Positions 13,291-14,754 of a stretch of DNA of 14,754 nt are shown here, in pieces. The number at the start of each line of letters is the position of its first letter. Positions within the stretch are counted from its first letter, which is position 1. The stretch is from Alphaproteobacteria bacterium. GTDB lineage: Bacteria; Pseudomonadota; Alphaproteobacteria; UBA6615. The stretch spans positions 1 to 14,754 of the forward strand of contig JAEPNS010000002.1 of the NCBI GenBank assembly GCA_017643325.1, read 5' to 3'. Both the position numbers and the translations under genes were made by a program. The notes beneath the pieces are model-generated. The model saw only the letters and a program-made list of their open reading frames with translations. It was not told where the DNA came from and did not search any database.

Positions 13291-14754
13291 TCAGGCAGCC
13301 GCGCGCCGGCTCTGACGGACCATGTCGAGAACCTCGCCGGCGGCCGCGGGGATGTTCGTTCCCGGGCCGTAGATCGCCGACACGCCGTTCGACTTCAGGA
13401 ATTCGTAATCCTTGGACGGGATGACGCCGCCGCAGATGACGATCACGTCTTCCGCGCGCTCGGCCTTCAGCGCCTCCACGAGCGCCGGCACGAGGGTCTT
13501 GTGGCCGGCGGCCTGGGTCGACACGCCGATGACATGCACGTCGTTCTCGACGGCCTGCCGCGCCGCCTCCTCGGGCGTCGCGAACAGGGGGCCGATATCG
13601 ACGTCGAACCCGAGGTCCGCGAACGCCGTCGCGATGACCTTTGCGCCCCGGTCGTGCCCGTCCTGGCCGAGCTTGACCACGAGCATGCGCGGACGCCGGC
13701 CCTCCTCTTCGGCAAAGGCCTCGATATCACCGACCACCTTGGCGAAATTCTCATCGTCCTCGTAGGCGGACGCGTAGACACCCGAGATCGATTTCACGGT
13801 CGCCTGATGCCGACCGAAGACCGTTTCCATGGCATCGGACATCTCCCCGACAGTCGCCCGCGCGCGCGCCGCGTCGACGCACGCCGCGAGCAGGTTCCCC
13901 TCGCCGGTTTCCGCGATTTTCGTGAGGGCATCCAGCGCGGCCTTGCAGGCCGCATCGTCCCGCTCCGCGCGGATGCGCTCCAGCCGGGCGATCTGGGATT
14001 CGCGCACCTTCGTGTTGTCGATGTCGAGAACCTCGATCTCGTCCACCTCGTCCGGCACGAAGCGGTTGACGCCGACGATGACATCCTCGCCCCGGTCGAC
14101 CCGCGCCTGGCGGCGCGCGGCGGCTTCCTCGATCCGCAGCTTGGGCATGCCGGACTCGACAGCGCGGGTCATGCCGCCCAGTTCCTCGACCTCACCGATG
14201 AGCTTGCGCGCCTCGACGACCAGGCTGTTGGTCAGGCTCTCCACATAGTAGGAGCCCGCCATCGGATCGACGACGTTGGTGATCCCGGACTCGTGCTGGA
14301 GGATGAGCTGGGTGTTGCGCGCGATCCGCGAGGAAAAGCGCGTCGGCAGTGCGACCGCCTCGTCGAAGGAGTTCGTGTGCAGCGACTGGGTGCCGCCCAG
14401 CGTCGCGGCCAGCGCCTCGATCGTGGTGCGCACGATGTTGTTGTAGGGGTCCTGCTCGGTCAGCGACACGCCCGACGTCTGGCAATGGGTGCGCAGCATC
14501 AGCGAGCGTTCGTCCCGGGCGTCGAACTCGTCGCGCAGCAGGTGCGCCCAGAGGAACCGGGCGGCGCGCAGCTTGGCGATCTCCATGAAGAAGTTCATGC
14601 CGATGCCGAAGAAGAAGGACAGGCGCGGCGCAAACTTGTCGACATCGAGCCCCGTGGACCGTGCGGCACGCACATACTCCACCCCGTCGGCGAGCGTGAA
14701 GGCGAGCTCCTGCACCGCCGTCGCCCCGGCCTCCTGCATGTGGTAGCCGGAAAT
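13291..14754 (-). CDS. scpA: Methylmalonyl-CoA mutase, partial (C-terminal two thirds)
   Basis: The gene runs off the right edge; 487 residues are visible, consistent with a full protein of about 720-730 residues. It interconverts (R)-methylmalonyl-CoA and succinyl-CoA using adenosylcobalamin, in propionyl-CoA assimilation. The first visible residues ISGYHMQEAGA carry the active-site Tyr/His pair (Y243/H244 in the Propionibacterium enzyme). The barrel continues with LSFFFGIGMNFFMEIAKLR, RTHCQTSG, SLHTNSFDEA and DPMAGSYYVE. The C-terminal B12 domain has the base-off/His-on motif DGHDRG (codons near 13645-13662), then VIGVSTQAAGH and VICGGVIP, so both catalytic and cofactor domains are in one chain, as in homodimeric alphaproteobacterial mutases. 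The coiled-coil gene follows after 4 bases; meaB is further down the same strand. Confidence 0.97.
   Translation of the reverse strand: MSGYHMQEAGATAVQELAFTLADGVEYVRAARSTGLDVDKFAPRLSFFFGIGMNFFMEIAKLRAARFLWAHLLRDEFDARDERSLMLRTHCQTSGVSLTEQDPYNNIVRTTIEALAATLGGTQSLHTNSFDEAVALPTRFSSRIARNTQLILQHESGITNVVDPMAGSYYVESLTNSLVVEARKLIGEVEELGGMTRAVESGMPKLRIEEAAARRQARVDRGEDVIVGVNRFVPDEVDEIEVLDIDNTKVRESQIARLERIRAERDDAACKAALDALTKIAETGEGNLLAACVDAARARATVGEMSDAMETVFGRHQATVKSISGVYASAYEDDENFAKVVGDIEAFAEEEGRRPRMLVVKLGQDGHDRGAKVIATAFADLGFDVDIGPLFATPEEAARQAVENDVHVIGVSTQAAGHKTLVPALVEALKAERAEDVIVICGGVIPSKDYEFLKSNGVSAIYGPGTNIPAAAGEVLDMVRQSRRAAA

Noticed and set aside
10224..13424. A 3.2-kb open plus-strand frame (1066 codons) opposite the coiled-coil gene
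   Set aside because: It mirrors the GC-rich, Ala/Glu/Arg-rich minus-strand gene. Its product is Arg/His/Gly/Leu-rich without recognisable domains, while the minus frame has membrane segments, a coiled coil and a folded C-terminus.
1..14754. CRISPR array, defence island, prophage or transposon
   Set aside because: I found no regularly spaced repeats, transposase, integrase or terminal inverted repeats. Genes are tightly packed conserved core functions with uniform GC-rich codon use.

Overview
The window is GC-rich, gene-dense chromosomal DNA from an alphaproteobacterium. The strongest indicators are the run bolA / J-domain protein / cobS / cobT, which belongs to the alphaproteobacterial aerobic (CobNST) cobalamin pathway, together with an RHH_4-type ribbon-helix-helix protein and a large membrane-anchored coiled-coil protein resembling the polarity factor TipN. 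I would guess a Caulobacterales/Maricaulales-type marine or aquatic lineage, but the exact order is inference. I see no phage, transposon, CRISPR array, tRNA or rRNA.

Layout. Positions 1-75 hold the 3' end of an unidentified plus-strand gene, convergent with a small ribbon-helix-helix gene (82-381, minus). BolA (490-762, minus) is divergent from a plus-strand run: J-domain protein (830-1396), cobS (1445-2452), cobT (2472-4355), an exported esterase-like phytase-family protein (4387-5334) and an ExoD-family membrane protein (5381-6004). This run meets a long minus-strand run at 6005-6031. Read in its direction of transcription (right to left), the minus run is: methylmalonyl-CoA mutase (cut by the window edge, 14754 to 13291), the 1002-residue coiled-coil protein (13286 to 10278), a 189-bp intergenic region containing an AT-rich stretch and three dyads, an Lrp/AsnC regulator (10088 to 9603), a ferredoxin/metallo-beta-lactamase fusion (9593 to 8724), meaB (8722 to 7730), rpmB with its own promoter and terminator (7632 to 7345), and tgt (7267 to 6032). 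No gene-free stretch exceeds 300 bases.

How it fits together. Vitamin B12 is the common thread. CobS and CobT are two of the three subunits that insert cobalt into the corrin ring. Methylmalonyl-CoA mutase uses the finished cofactor, and MeaB is the GTPase that loads and protects that mutase. An Lrp-type regulator heading the MBL-meaB transcript suggests control by amino acids whose breakdown yields propionyl-CoA (inference). CobN, the mutase N-terminus and any propionyl-CoA carboxylase lie outside the window.

Most of the window is ordinary conserved core. The points most worth a second look are: a tRNA-guanine transglycosylase whose base-binding pocket looks like the queuine-using (eukaryotic/chlamydial) type rather than the usual bacterial preQ1 type; the coiled-coil polarity-like protein placed 4 bases behind methylmalonyl-CoA mutase; the dyad-rich region upstream of the Lrp gene; and the ferredoxin-MBL fusion with a non-canonical metal motif.
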